Made by a program: the position numbers and the translations under genes. 64,000 nt of DNA, taken from contig JBAIAC010000023.1 in NCBI GenBank assembly GCA_037349315.1, positions 37,497,501 through 37,561,500 of the forward strand, read 5' to 3'. How positions within the stretch are numbered: the first letter of the stretch is position 1; every line of letters begins with the position of its first letter. Below are positions 1-11,793 of the stretch, in pieces. The notes beneath the pieces were generated by a model that was not told the DNA's origin, ran no database searches, and saw only the letters and a list, made by a program, of their open reading frames with translations. Source of the DNA: Chelydra serpentina (Eukaryota > Chordata > Testudines > Chelydridae).

Positions 1-2231
1 CACTGACTGACTAATCTATACTTGCATTTACCATTTAGAAGTAAATTTACAATGATATGGCACATTAGAACAGATTGAGTTTAAATCAGTTGTGGGCGTA
101 AAGTTTACTTTGTTACAACTTGTTAGTAAAGTTCCTTTTTTTAAATAGGCAGTCTTTTAATCAAAGGTGGTTTATATTTATCTCATCAAAGAAAAAGGAA
201 CTTTAAATTGGTCAATCTTAATTACTCACCTGCTTTTTCTCCAGTGTACATAGGGGAGATTAACACAAACCATGAAGGTAACCATGATGCAACAAGCATT
301 TATATTGGTGTTTTAAAATAGCTGGTGGAGGAAAAACAATTTTTATTGGTGATACCAATTTCATTTTACAGTACTTTATAAATATTCTAAAATAGACTAT
401 ATTAGATTAACAGGCTAACATAGATGGTGTTCTGACTTTAATAAGGAGGCTTGGGGGGAAATTAAGATGGTGGTTTGCAAAACAAAAGGGGTTTATAAAT
501 ATATATGTAAGCAAGCATAGCTGACATGCCAGTCATTCCACATGGTATTTGTGCTCTATTTGATATAAACATTTAATTTTTCATCGTCTTATGTCGTTAA
601 CCTTGGAAAAACATAACTTTTGCAGAGAGATTTTTTTATCAGCCCTAAAACTTGAGAGATTTGTAGACATATTTTTAGACTAAGCTTAAAGGGGTGGATT
701 TCTAACTGCTCTAAATCCACATCTTCTATATCACAAATTAATTTTTCCACTTAAATACGAATGCTTTAAATCTCTCAAATTTTATGACTGATAATACTTT
801 CTTGCAAGAGTTTCTCCCAGCCCCAAGACTACATACATATATCTTTAAAATCAGACAAAATGTGTGGTGGTAGAGAGTTGTTATATTTTTACATTAACTT
901 GGATTGGGTGGAAGGAGCACAGGGTTGCTGCTCTGGCCAGGCATTTTGGTGTGGTGGGTAAAACAGTAGTAATGATTATTCTGGCTAGATCTACCTTTGT
1001 GTTTTCCACTGCTTCTGGATGTTTTTTGTTAGTCCTATTCATTATAAATGTAATGGCTGAACATATATGAGGACCAATAGCCTCTTTATCCTTTTAATGA
1101 TTGTGCAGCTGACTAATTTTCTCAATTTTAAGTCGATACTTTATATAACTTATATTGCAAAATTTGACGAATGGACTAAGGTATTTCAGCTACAGGTAGA
1201 CTAACCGTGCTAACATTTTTATAAAAGTTATTGGAAAGAACGTGTGTATAAATAGTACAAGACACAAATTATGTTAAATATGAGCTGGATTACATGGGTT
1301 TAGAGAATGTTATCTGCATAAAATGTTTTTCACATTTTCAAATTGTCATTTACCAATTGGATTTTTCCTTTTCAATAGCAAGTGAACATCCTTTTACACA
1401 TTAGTTTCTGTAAATCAAACATCCAAATATATGTATTTGCATACTTTCATATGCTAACTCTTGTAGTTTGCCTTAGTTTCTTTTGGGGGCTAAAAGGGTT
1501 ACACTGTACGTACCATGGTAACATCATATTTAATAAAAGAGGAATTAGAGTTAACATGAGCAAATGAAGCATCTTGTCACTCAGCTAATATAACAAACAG
1601 CAAACTCAAATTAATGATGTGGTGTCAAGTTAAGTTTGCAGTTGTGTTTGTCTATTAATAGAGTACAATCCACCCACAACATTTATAAAAACAAGCAGAG
1701 ATGATTTTCCTGTGATTTTATAAATCACTCCTATATGCTTCACAGTACTTGCATTTAATCTGTTTACTGTTCTCTTCAGAAGATGCTCTTCAAAGTGAGT
1801 GATGTTAAAGATTTCCATATTTTATGCTACGGAACACACAGTTGCTTACGTAAGGAATATTTTTGTACGTAGAACAAAAAAAATATTCCTTCTAAATCTT
1901 TGTAGAGATTCAGGTCAATTAAACACCAGTCTGTTTTAGCAATCCTTCACACTTTACTGACTTACTATTAAAAATAAATATTCTCTTCATGGCAGTGTTT
2001 TATCAAATATATACAAAGTAATTCATAGTTGAAAACTGTATATTGTGCTTGGGGAAATTAACTTGTAGCACCAATTACTAAAAGTTTCATCTGTCATTTG
2101 CAGGTTCCACCCATGCAGCATTTTATTACTGCTGTGCTTGTCTGTATTTAACGTAAACAAGTCTAAAGACACACACAAATTCACTAGTGAAGAACTGAAT
2201 ATTGTAAGTAATAAGCACTGATGTCCTCAAC
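1..2231. other. AT-rich unique DNA
   Basis: I recognise no repeat or coding exon here. Open frames are short and resemble no family I know. The composition is AT-rich with scattered homopolymer runs. Confidence 0.5.
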
Positions 2232-2339
2232 AGCCAAATTCTGCTCAGTTACACCAATGTAAGTTCAAAGTAACCCCTGTTTAAATCACTGAAGTTCCTC
2301 CAGATTTACACTGGTGTAACTGAGAGCAGAATTTGGCCC
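2232..2339. repeat. Short palindromic MITE-like element
   Basis: The two ends are inverted copies of each other: the left arm at 2233-2262 begins gccaaattctgctcagttac and the right arm at 2305-2338 ends agcagaatttggcc. A nearly complete fold-back of this kind with no coding capacity fits a non-autonomous DNA element. I know the motif as a frequent repeat in turtles and crocodilians, but cannot name the superfamily from this copy. Target duplications are not clear. Confidence 0.7.
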
Positions 2340-4362
2340 TGTGTTAATATAGCTGGTCATCGATGTAAAAATACGGATATCCGTTATTTACCATCAGCCC
2401 AGCATGTTCTTAGCAAATTCTGCCTTACTTGCAATCACTTACCATATGATTCCTCTTCACTCTTTTCACTTGAAAAAGATCTCATCTGTTGTCATCAGTT
2501 TCCAACTCTGAAACTACAAATTGGAGAAAACGAATACTAGTGCTCAGTCTTTAATAGAGTATTTGCCATTGCACTGATTTTGCATTACCTCCTACTGAGC
2601 ACTATATGGAGCAACATTAGTGCTGTCTTGTCTGCTCATCACTGTGGTGCAAGGCAAAATTCCTCAACAGCAGGCTACCCTGCGTATGTCATGAAGTTAA
2701 AAATATGCCAGGGTTCTAAACCTCTATTTCAGATTATGATTTACTGTAGCCAACCAAGGTCATAGTTAACAATCTAATGGCACTAAAAATACCACTCTCT
2801 GCAACGCTGTTGAAAGCTGTATGTTATCAGCTGTGCATCTGTTTGCAATGGCAAAAATGCACACTTATGTACATCATGGGAGGGTGTGTGATTGTATTTC
2901 TGCAATCTATAGGGAGCCCTGCTGAATTATCTTTACTATGGGAGCTAGAAAAATCTGAAGGAGATTATTGATGGAGGACTATTAATCAGATTATAGATAA
3001 TTTTTAAGTACTACAGTATGACATGAGGTGTGGGGAATGGGCATTGGGTGTCTGTGCTGTCTGTCATTTCTCATCTTTTAGTTGTATTTTTCCTTGGAAT
3101 ATTAAACATATTCTCTCAGGTGCTTTGTAGCATTTTGTCCAAGATTAATGATGTATTGAAATTTCTGAGTGACGTTATCAAAATTACAGTCTTTGTCGCC
3201 AAAAAAATAATTGCAATCAAATGGGGGAAAATATACCATACACATTTAATATTACCATACCCAAATGTCCAATGGGACTAAGTTCTGTGATGTTTTAAAA
3301 TACACACACAATATATATATTTTGGGGACTTAAGTGGAGCAGTGTTGTTGGTCACCATAGAATTTGAAATCTGATGGGAGAGACCATTAAGGGCATAGTC
3401 TTTTGGGCAACTCTTTGTCCCTAACCATAGGCAGCCAGGTACCTGGAGCCGAAGACAGGGAGGAAAATCAGGTACTGTACATGGAGCAGAAAACACTAGG
3501 ACATTAAACACATGTATTTAAGACTGGAGTTGCAAAATTCAGTGCATAGCCAAGGATGAGTGATATAAATGTCTATGGAATTTGGTATGGGTTAAGGGAA
3601 GGGGAGCATTTACACACTAGCTCTCTGCTTTGGAACATGGTGCTGCAAAAAACAAAAACAAAAAAACCCCACCCCAAACCTTTTTTTAACTGCCTTCTGT
3701 AGACTGTTTTGGCTTGTCACTTGCTGAGTATGTCAGCAGGGTAAGTAATAAGCTTTCACAGCCTGCAAGGCCTTCTGCATTGCGGGAGCCACAGAGCAAT
3801 TTTGGTTGAATCAAATCATACCCCGCTATTTTCTCTGGAGAAGGGGAGAAGAGAGGCTGTCAAGAACTCTTGAGCATGATGCAACAGTATTCGGCTCTCC
3901 TCTCCTCCTCCCCACAATGCGTCTAGACCAAAAAAGAGAAACTCTGTGATCTAAAACTGTTCCAAGTTTTACTTCCACACAGATTCTGTTGCAGAGTGGT
4001 AGCCTCTCCAGAGCCTAATCCTGAGACGTTATAAACCCGGTTTTGCCCCTACCCTAAACTTCTCATTTAAAACCAAAAAGGTGTCTCTCACTTTGATTTT
4101 GACACGTGTGATTTATAACCAGTGAACGGTTTGGTTTGATTTTCTGCCCAGAATGATTCAGCCACGCTCTTTTTCACAGGACTTGGTGGAATGGGAGCGG
4201 GTGGAGGAATCCACTTTTTATTTTTATTTTTTTGCCACAGTTTATCTCCGGAGGAGTCCTACAAATGTCAGGTTAATTTGAAAGATCTTGGCAAGATCTA
4301 GTCCAGCTAGCCAATTCTGAGGAAAACCATGTTTGGGAAGTTATTCACTGGCCAAGTACATA
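2340..4362. other. Unique DNA, no gene seen
   Basis: There is a small alternating stretch near 3300-3320 (acacaca then atatatat) and an A-rich tract near 3645-3670. Otherwise I see no repeat family and no convincing exon. Confidence 0.45.
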
Positions 4363-4491
4363 GGTGCTGGAACAGTTTTTATAGTGGAAGTGCTGAAAGC
4401 CATTAAACAAAACTGTAAACCCTGTAAATGATGGAAACCACTTCAAACCAGGGGGTTCTACAGCATCCCCAGTACCCCTAGTTCCAGTACC
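4363..4491. mobile_element. Non-autonomous DNA element with short terminal inverted repeats
   Basis: The left end reads ggtgctggaac and the right end reads gttccagtacc, which are inverted copies with one mismatch. The interior is about 105 bp with no open frame. Size and termini fit a MITE. No reliable target duplication is visible, so the superfamily is open. Confidence 0.55.
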
Positions 4492-4599
4492 GATGGCTAA
4501 GTAGGAATATCACATACTTTAAAGGGCTCTAAAATGCTGCTGGAGTCCTAAGCTTTCAGTGGAAAAAAATAGTCTCCAAGAGGGCCCCCGTGCCTCTCA

Positions 4600-4782
4600 C
4601 TTGTACTCACCCGATGGCGCTCTGGGTCTTCGGCGGCACTTCAGCGGCGGGTCCTTCACTCGCTCCGGGTCTTCGGCGGCACTGAAGGACCCATTGCGGA
4701 AGACCGGAGCAAGTGAAGGACCCGCCGCTAAAGACCCGGCGCGCCGCCAAATCGGGCCCCGCGCTTCCTAAAGCCGGCCCTG
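4600..4782. mobile_element. GC-rich hAT-like fragment
   Basis: This GC-rich block contains repeated 'cttcggcggcactt' motifs and an internal inverted pair around the 'gaaggaccc' and 'gggtccttc' motifs. It ends in gccggccctg, the inverse of the cagggccggc-type hAT terminus seen again at 60297. The left terminus is not recognised, so it is probably truncated. The open frame across it (about 4559-4771) is a by-product of base composition. Confidence 0.5.
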
Positions 4783-5317
4783 GTCAGCTGTTGTTTTTGC
4801 TATGAAGTGAACTTCCCATATCATGGTTAGTAGGATGAGAAAGTGGTTCTCGCCCACTTCCATGCCAGTGCGTCTTAGGCACCAGGCATCCTCTCAACAA
4901 TAATCTTGTCATATTGGGGAATCTTCAGGGCAGCAGAGCATGTATGCTGTTGTGCTTCTGTTCTAGGCGTGAAATCTTCATTCTGTCCACTGCTGGTCAC
5001 ATGGGACATTATAGCATAATATTTAGCACTATGCACAGGGAAGATAGGCAGAAAACTTTTCATCATTGCCCACAACTCTCTTTTTGAGGGGATGCTGTAT
5101 CTTTACACCTCTCGTGCAGTGGGGGCAGGAGGAAGAATTTTCTGTCTATCCCTCATTCACTCCCCCCTCCCACAAAAGGCAAGAGACAGGGCAAACTTTG
5201 CATGCATGCATCCATACACATGCAAACACATATACATAGTTAAACAAGTCTCATTAAATACAGAGCTATTTACATGCCCAAGCCTCCGATATCCATGAAG
5301 CTGGACAGTTAATGTGG

Positions 5318-5632
5318 GAAGAGCAAAAATCAGACATAAAAATACAAAAGTGTCACAGCACACTATTACTGAAAAATTGCTTACTTTCTAATTTTTACCA
5401 TGTAATTATAAAATCAATTGGAATATAAATATTGTGCTTACATTTCAGTGTATAGCATATAAAGCAGTATAAACAAGTCATTGTCTGTATGAAATGTTAG
5501 TTTGTACTGACGTTGCTAGTGTTCTTTATGTAGCCTGTTATAAAACTAGACAGACATCTAGATGAGTTGATGTACCCCTGGAAGACCTCTGGTTACCCCA
5601 GAGGTACATGTACCCCTGGTTGAGAATCACTG
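5318..5632 (+). mobile_element. hAT element fragment, left end missing
   Basis: The segment around 5337-5430 (cacagcacactattactga and following) matches the element at 27783-28305, as does the right end ggttgagaatcactg near 5618-5632. The left terminus present in the 27783 copy is missing here. A short inverted pair near 5570-5615 (tacccctgg and ccagaggta) also recurs in the other copy. The flanking overlapping open frames are not genes. Confidence 0.6.
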
Positions 5633-6251
5633 GTCTAGTATCATTAGGATTGGAGACATGTACAGTGGGCTCACTTGAAAAGTTCGTTCCAATTTTAGAG
5701 CGATTACAGGTTTCAAGAATATTCCCTATATTTAAAATGGTCACTGCTGCTGGAACTACCTCCAGAGCTGGATTGAATTTTTTAAGTGGAGCTACTGTAT
5801 GTTTGAAAGCAATTATAAAATCAGTGTCTTATAGTGCACATTTCCAATTCACCACTCAGAAGCTGTGCAAATATATGCAAGTGTCTTCAAATTGAAGATG
5901 CTCACAGATTGACACGCGACGTCTTACAACACTTAAGAAAAAATCTTTGATTCAAAAATAAAAAAAAGGAAATAAAAAGGGAATACGGGAAAAGGGTGTT
6001 GCTACAGGGACAAAATTACTGTTGTTTTTGTTGCTTTAAATTTGAGTTTCATATTTTCTAATGCTTGGGTTCTTTTAAATGTAACTTTCACTATAAATTT
6101 CCTGGGTTTCTGTTTGTTTGTTTGTTTTTTGTTTCCCTCTGTAAGGTTTCCTTTGTAAATTCAAGGTGCTTGAACTATAAGTCCAGCTAAATGAAGATCT
6201 GTTGTATTGGAATATACTGCACTTAGCTTCATAATCAGCTATAGTGTAATA

Positions 6252-6358
6252 GGGTGAGTTGTTTCAAAAGCACCAAAGAGATTTAGGAGCACAAGACCCA
6301 CTGACGTCCAATGGGGGCTTGTGCTCCTAAATCCCTTAGCAGCTTTTGAAAACCACCC
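6252..6358. repeat. Palindromic MITE-like element
   Basis: The left arm (6252-6295) and right arm (6318-6358) are inverted copies: gatttaggagcacaag against cttgtgctcctaaatc, and farther out ttcaaaagc against gcttttgaa. The loop is about 22 bp. A weaker relative lies at 62284-62385. No coding capacity. Confidence 0.7.
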
Positions 6359-8739
6359 CTCAGCCACCAACGATTCCCCTGTAATCTTTCTCTTTCATTG
6401 ATGATAATCCAGATTCCCCACGTATTCCACTTGTGTATGCACAACACATCTTTATTCTGCATGGCATTTTTCACAAAAATTAGATTCCAGAACATGTTAG
6501 AGTTAAACGGCAGAGGGAAAGAGGAATTAAATATAGACAATGGCCAATACAATACCATGCTCACTTACAGTGCCAAACAAATAACGGGAAAGGGAGAAAC
6601 TCTGTTATCAGATGAGATTTAAGAGATAGTCAGTGAGGCAGAGCTATAAGAAAGCAATTCCAGATGAAAGAAGCTGCAGAGTAGGAGGCTCCCGCGCAAT
6701 AAGTGGCAAGATGGTGCATAGGGGCAGAAAGGAGGCTGGTGCTATCTAAGTGGAGGGAGCAAGGTGGGGAGTCGGTAGAGGGAGGTTGGATTAGTCTATG
6801 AATAAGGGCTAGAACCAGATAAACAGAAGATTTGTTAAAACAGGGAAAATTGTAACTGCCTTTGAAATGAATGGAAACCCTGTGGAATTATTTAGAGGGC
6901 GTATGAACCCCGCATTTGTCTTTATAGAGTGGTGTGTTTCTTTCAATACGGGGTTTAAAACTGGACATTTAGAATAGAAGGTTTTTTTCCAAAATATCAA
7001 ATACAATAAAAATAAAGAACCTCTAAATTAAAATTACCATAAAAATACACGTAACTCTTCAACTACTCCGCTGCTAAGCTGCGGAAGCCCAGTAATAACG
7101 GAGTCTCCAGAGATTGTACGATGTGTGGAAGTCCGGGATATTCCTCACTATATCCTTAAATAATTTGTTTCCTGATTCTAAACCTTCAATAGCTTCCCAG
7201 TCAGGGAATGTATTTTCCACTCACCATTAATATTATGTTGGTGTCTTGTATTGTATCATTTGTTAAGTATATTACAACATACCACTCACCTTGGTCTGCA
7301 TCTTAGAATGGTTGTGTGGTTTCTTCTTCTTTGGGAATCTGACAAAAATTGTACATTCATGGGAACCTTTGACAGATTCTAATTTCAAGAAGCTGTGGTA
7401 GGATTAGGAACATCAGTACCTCAATGTCTAGACACAGCCGGACATTCTATGGAACATATACAAACTCTGCAGATGTTCTGTTGGTTGGCTTTTCCTAGGT
7501 GACCAGTATGGCTATTAGCTGAGGTCAGTAGAAATTCTTGGCCAAATTCCCTGATCCTGTAAATTAGAGCATCTTCATTGAAGTCAATGGGAGTTATATC
7601 TGCTTACACTATGGATGAAAATGGCAATATGGCTCTTGCTGCCGACGTTAATCAACAGCTGGGTTAGTTACTAAGGTATTCCAAGTAGTACTAAGTGGGT
7701 ATTAAAATCAGTACATAAAATTGAGCATCTAAAGACCATCCAAGAAAGGCAGGCCATATAAACGTCTCCCTTTTTACTGGCAATAACGAGTTTTTCTTCT
7801 CTGCACTCCAGAAAGTTACTCCAGGCTCAGGAAAATCAAAGTGGTGTGATTGCAGGTGAGGAGTTAATTTTTGGTGTGTGAAAAATGATGACTTGTGATT
7901 TGACTCATTTTAACCCACTGGCAATTTATAAAGTTTAAAAAGTGAAATGAATCTATTTCAATAATCTTGCAAGGGCATGTTTATAGTTCAATCCAAACCC
8001 CTATGCAAAATTAGGTTTAGGCCCAGGAAGTTTAATTTTAAGTAATGTGATCTCATTTTGCTGCAACAGTGACTTATACTTGTATCGTCAATGGCAGTAA
8101 AATTTGTAAATTTATGGGAATATGGCTCTTAATTTAAAGAGGTTATAAACAACAAATTATTGTTTATTATATCATTACTCCAAAATCATCTTAATGTATT
8201 AGAATAAGTAGTAAGTACATTGTTAAGCAAAACTGTTAACATTTTAAAAAGATCTCTTAGATGAAATATCAAACCAAGGTCCTGACAGGATCTTCAATGA
8301 CCACAACCAATGGCATTTTTCACAAGAAGGTAGGGGTTAATTCTGGTGTCCTGGTCAAATTTCATAGCTAGTCCTGTCTACTGTTTCAGTTGGATAAAGT
8401 ATTCTTGGCTTCCTGTCCGAGATTCTTGTGTAGTATTGCTGTTAAATAGTTGCTTGTTTTGCTGTAGAGGAGCCTGCTCTTTGGTCCTAGGAGAAATGAT
8501 TCTTGTATCTAGTCAGTAAAGTGTTTTGGAATTACTGTGGCTGAAGAGTTAATATCATTCTAATTTAAAATGTAAAAATCAGGTTAAATCTTTCTGTGTG
8601 TGTGTGTACACCAATTGGGCACACATTTATTTTGTTACTTCTATTGAAGAGAGAAACTTAAAGACTAATTTTGATATACTGATTTCATATAGGACAATAA
8701 AAGATATGTTTTAGCTCATTCATAAATTATCGGCTTGAT
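6359..8739. other. Unique DNA with decayed repeat traces
   Basis: A short stretch near 7540-7600 (tcctgtaaat and gaagtcaatgggagtta) resembles half of the small palindromic families elsewhere in the window. I see no gene, and no open frame with family resemblance. Confidence 0.4.
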
Positions 8740-8831
8740 GCATGAATCACTTCATGAAATTCTATGGCCTGTGTTATTCAGGAGGTCAGTCTAGATAATT
8801 ATAATGGTCCCTTCTGGCCTTAAACTCTGAA
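8740..8831 (+). mobile_element. CR1-type LINE 3' end
   Basis: The stretch reads tctatggcctgtgttattca, then aggaggtcagtctagat, then ggtcccttctggcctt, which is a CR1 3' untranslated end in the sense direction. The same sequence appears in reverse at 9764-9800 and 10267-10310. Only the last 90 bp are present, as expected of a strongly 5'-truncated insertion. Confidence 0.7.
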
Positions 8832-8880
8832 TGAAATCCTGGCCCCATTGATGTCAGTGTTGGGAGTCAGGATTTCACCC
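8832..8880. repeat. Short palindromic element
   Basis: It begins gaaatcctggccccattga and ends gtcaggatttcac, a fold-back pair. The same family occurs at 28930-29000 and 45405-45473. Confidence 0.6.
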
Positions 8881-9587
8881 TATGAATCTAAAGATGGTTG
8901 GTTGCCTAATTTAAGTGTGCTTGGAATTTTGGTGGCTTTTTAGTTTAATCAGAAAGGGAATGAATGATTAAAGGATGCAACAGACCTGATCCTGCAAAGG
9001 GATACATCCACAAGGACCTTTCCACCCATGCGGAGGCTTAAGGCCCCTTACAGGTGGATTGCTATACTAGATGGGGCACAAAGCAGAACTCTCAAGCAAA
9101 CGCTTGATTTGTTATCACCTTTTAGGGCATGTGGGCCCTGAGTGTTTCCATTGACTTCACTAGGTAATGAGAATTGTTGTTGCAAAAGAGATATGACATC
9201 TGATGGCTTGACCTGTTCTTATGGTGTATGCACTGTGACAGATGTGTGTCTCATTATCAAAAGCTCTTCTACTGCAGTCAAATTAATGTTATTTAGAAAA
9301 CAGTGTACAGATTTTGTGGGAGATTTTTGATAGTTTTTTTTTTTAAAGCTACTTTGAAATTCAAACAGCAAAACAAAGAATTCAAAGAACTATTGCTCAG
9401 AATTCTATTACCAGCTGAATGGACTATTCCTAGTAATTTACTTTTTTGTCAGTTCATAACATTCAGCAATGTAAAGTCATAATATTTGAATTACGTACAA
9501 AGTGGGTCATTAGTTAAATGTGAAAATAAGTAAAGAGAAATACAGCACCAATTCAGTTTTATTATCTGGCATGTAAAATGGCATTTA

Positions 9588-9735
9588 TATAATAGTTTTC
9601 CATTTCACACTGCTTTGCCAACAGTAGCCTTCACAACAATCTTGTGTAAGCAAGTAATATCTCCATTTTTCAGAAGGGGAAACTGAGATAGTCAGGTTAA
9701 ATGACTTGCCAAAGACCACAGAGGAAAAAGGTGTC
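9588..9735 (-). mobile_element. MIR-like CORE-SINE (antisense)
   Basis: The segment has the antisense MIR pattern: ttcacaacaatcttgtg, then tctccatttttcagaagg, then ggggaaactgaga, then gacttgccaaagacc. These blocks occur in the same order in the other MIR-like copies of this window. It is an old, diverged copy without clear target duplications. Confidence 0.65.
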
Positions 9736-9808
9736 CTGACTCTCTTTTCTTTGGGCCAGTAGAATCATAGATTCCAAGGCCAGAAGGGACCATTGTGATC
9801 ATCTAATC

Positions 9809-10258
9809 CAGGGGTCTCAAACACGCAGCCCACGGGCCGCCGCCAGGGTCCCCGTGCCCCCCCGCTCTCCCTTTTTAATTTTTTTTTAAATTAAGTTAAT
9901 TATTTAATTTTTTTACCCCCAGGCAGTTCCTGCCGCCAGACAGTTGTTCTGGCGGCGGGAACTGCCTGGCGGTTAAAAAAAAAAAAAAAGGGGGGGGGGG
10001 GGACAGGGGGGGCACGGGGAGCCCGGCGGGCCTCAGGGAAGAGCTCCACGGGCCGCATGGGAAGAGCTTCGCGGTTTCTGGGAAAGAGGGGGGAGGAACG
10101 GGAAGCTGTGTGCACAGGGGAGGAGCCGGAAAAGGGGTGGGGCCTAATGGAAGGGGTGGAGTGGGGTGCAGCGAGGGGGCGGGGTCAGTGATGCAGCCCT
10201 CGGGCTAATGCACTAGTCCTCATGCGGCCCTCGTGGTAATTTGAGTTTGAGACCCCTG
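9809..10258. mobile_element. Non-autonomous hAT element with 8-bp target duplication
   Basis: The element begins caggggtctcaaac and ends gtttgagacccctg, perfect terminal inverted repeats of 14 bp. It is flanked by identical 8-bp copies of atctaatc at 9801-9808 and 10259-10266, the hAT signature. The interior has a strong hairpin with arms 9919-9939 and 9949-9969 (20 of 21 bases paired) and long A and G runs. It split the 3' untranslated part of the surrounding CR1 and is therefore younger. The open frame at 9900-10115 (minus) is an artefact of the A/G runs. Confidence 0.93.
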
Positions 10259-10358
10259 ATCTAATCTGACCTACTGTATAACACAGGCCAGAGAACTTCC
10301 ACAAAATAATTCCTAGAGCAGATCTTTTGGAAAACAATCTTGATTTTAAAGTAGCCAG

Positions 10359-10937
10359 TTATAGGGAACCCACCATGACCTTTGGTAAATTGTTCCAATG
10401 GTTAATTACTCTCACTGTTAATAATTTATACCTGATTTCCAGTCTGAATTTGTGTAGCTTCAGATTCCAGCCATAGGATCTTGTTATACCTTTCTCTGCT
10501 AAATTGAAGAACCCACTATTAAATATTTGTTCCCCATGTAGGTACTTACAGACTGCAATCCAGTCACCTCTTAACTTTCTCTTTGTTAAGATAAATACAT
10601 TGAGCTCCTTGAGCCTGTCATTGAAAAGCAGGTTTTCTAATTCTTTACTCATTCTCATGGCTCTGCTCTGAACCCCCTCCAAGTTTTCCGTATCCTTTTT
10701 GAACTGTGGACATCAGAACCGGACACAGTATTCCAGCAGTGATCACACTAGTGCCAAATACAGAGGTAAAATAACCTCTCTTCTTCCACTGGAGATTCCT
10801 CTGATGATGCATCCAAGGATCACATTAGCCTTTTTGGCCACAATGCTGCAGTGAGAGCTCATGTTTAGCTGATTATCCACCTTGCCCTGCACATCTTTTT
10901 CAGAGTCACTGCTTCCCAGGATAGAGTTCCACATCAT
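10359..10937 (-). pseudogene. CR1 ORF2 C-terminal fragment
   Basis: Two adjacent minus-strand frames join across a stop at about 10740: 10743-10937 contains KKANVILGCIIRGISS, and 10359-10682 contains RLKELNVFILTKRKLRGD and FRLEIRYKLLTVRVINHWN. These are the blocks after the RT catalytic core in CR1 ORF2 (compare 38938-39438, where the blocks appear in sense direction). The native protein would be a reverse transcriptase with an AP endonuclease, copying its own RNA at a nicked target. This copy lacks the catalytic region and contains stops. Confidence 0.85.
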
Positions 10938-11230
10938 GTAAGTAAGCTACATTTATTCCTAGATGTGTACATTTACATTTAGCTATATTAAAACATTGTT
11001 TTCTTGCACCCATCTTACTGACCAATATAGATTGCTCTGTATCAGTGACCAGTCCTCTTCATTATTTACCACTCCTCTAATTTGTGTCATCTCCATTGAT
11101 TAAGTATCAGAGGGGTAGCCGTGTTAGCCTGACTCTGTAGAAGTGACAAAGAGTCCTGTGGCACCTTATAGACTAACGGACGTATTGGAGCATAAGCTTT
11201 CGTGGGCAAATACCCACTTCGTCGGATGCC

Positions 11231-11700
11231 AACTCTGCCCACATATCTACACCAGGGACACCATCACATGACCTAACCAGATCAGCAACACCATCACCGG
11301 TTCATTCACCTGCATGTCCACCAATGTAATATACGCCATCATGTGCCAGCAATGCCCCTCTGCTATGTACATCGGCCAAACTGGACAGTCCTTACATAAA
11401 AGGATAAATGGACATAAATCAGATATTAGGAATGGCAATATACAAAAACCTGTAGGAGAACACTTCGATCTCCCTGGACACACACAACCAGATTTAAAGG
11501 TAGCCATCCTGCAGCAAATAAACTTCAGGACCAGACTTCAAAGAGAAACTGCTGAGCTTCAGTTCATTTGCAAATTTGACACCATCAGCTCAGGATTAAA
11601 CAAAGACTGTGAATGGCTAGCCAACTACAAAAGCAGTTTCTCCTCACTTGGTGTTCACACCTCAACTGCTAGAAGAGGGCCTCATCCTCGTTATCTCTAG
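11231..11700 (+). pseudogene. Penelope GIY-YIG endonuclease fragment
   Basis: Reading from 11231 the frame is open except for a TGA at 11269-11271. The uninterrupted part from Met at 11314 is 128 residues. It shows NVIY (residues 4-7), a CxxC pair (C11, C14), YIGQTG (19-24), R30 and H34 in KRINGHKSDI, and VGEHF (46-50). This matches the GIY-YIG nuclease of Penelope-like elements, including the cysteine pair inserted between the GIY and YIG strands and a downstream Glu. The native enzyme nicks DNA to prime reverse transcription. The fragment lacks the RT domain, so no complete element protein can be made. Confidence 0.85.
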
Positions 11701-11755
11701 CCTGACTCTTGCCTGCATATTTATACCTGCCTCGGGATATTTCCACTGCATGCAT

Positions 11756-11793
11756 CTGATGATGTGGGTATTCACCCATGAAAGCTTATGCTC
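11756..11793 (+). ncRNA. Hammerhead-ribozyme-like motif in Penelope arm
   Basis: The right arm contains ctgatga (11756-11762), one extra base, a 6-bp stem gtgggt/acccat closed by attc (11764-11779), then gaaa (11780-11783), then a 3-bp stem agc/gct with loop ttat (11783-11792) and a C at the expected cleavage position. This follows the order of a type I hammerhead core. Terminal repeats of Penelope-like elements are known to carry hammerheads. Against it: the extra base after ctgatga, and I do not find convincing stem I pairing. Related inverted copies at 11188-11225 and 20656-20693 (minus) have ccgacga and ccaacga in place of the core. Confidence 0.4.

Noticed and set aside
9900..10115. Minus-strand frame with poly-Phe and poly-Pro
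   Set aside because: Produced by the A- and G-runs of the hAT element at 9809-10258.
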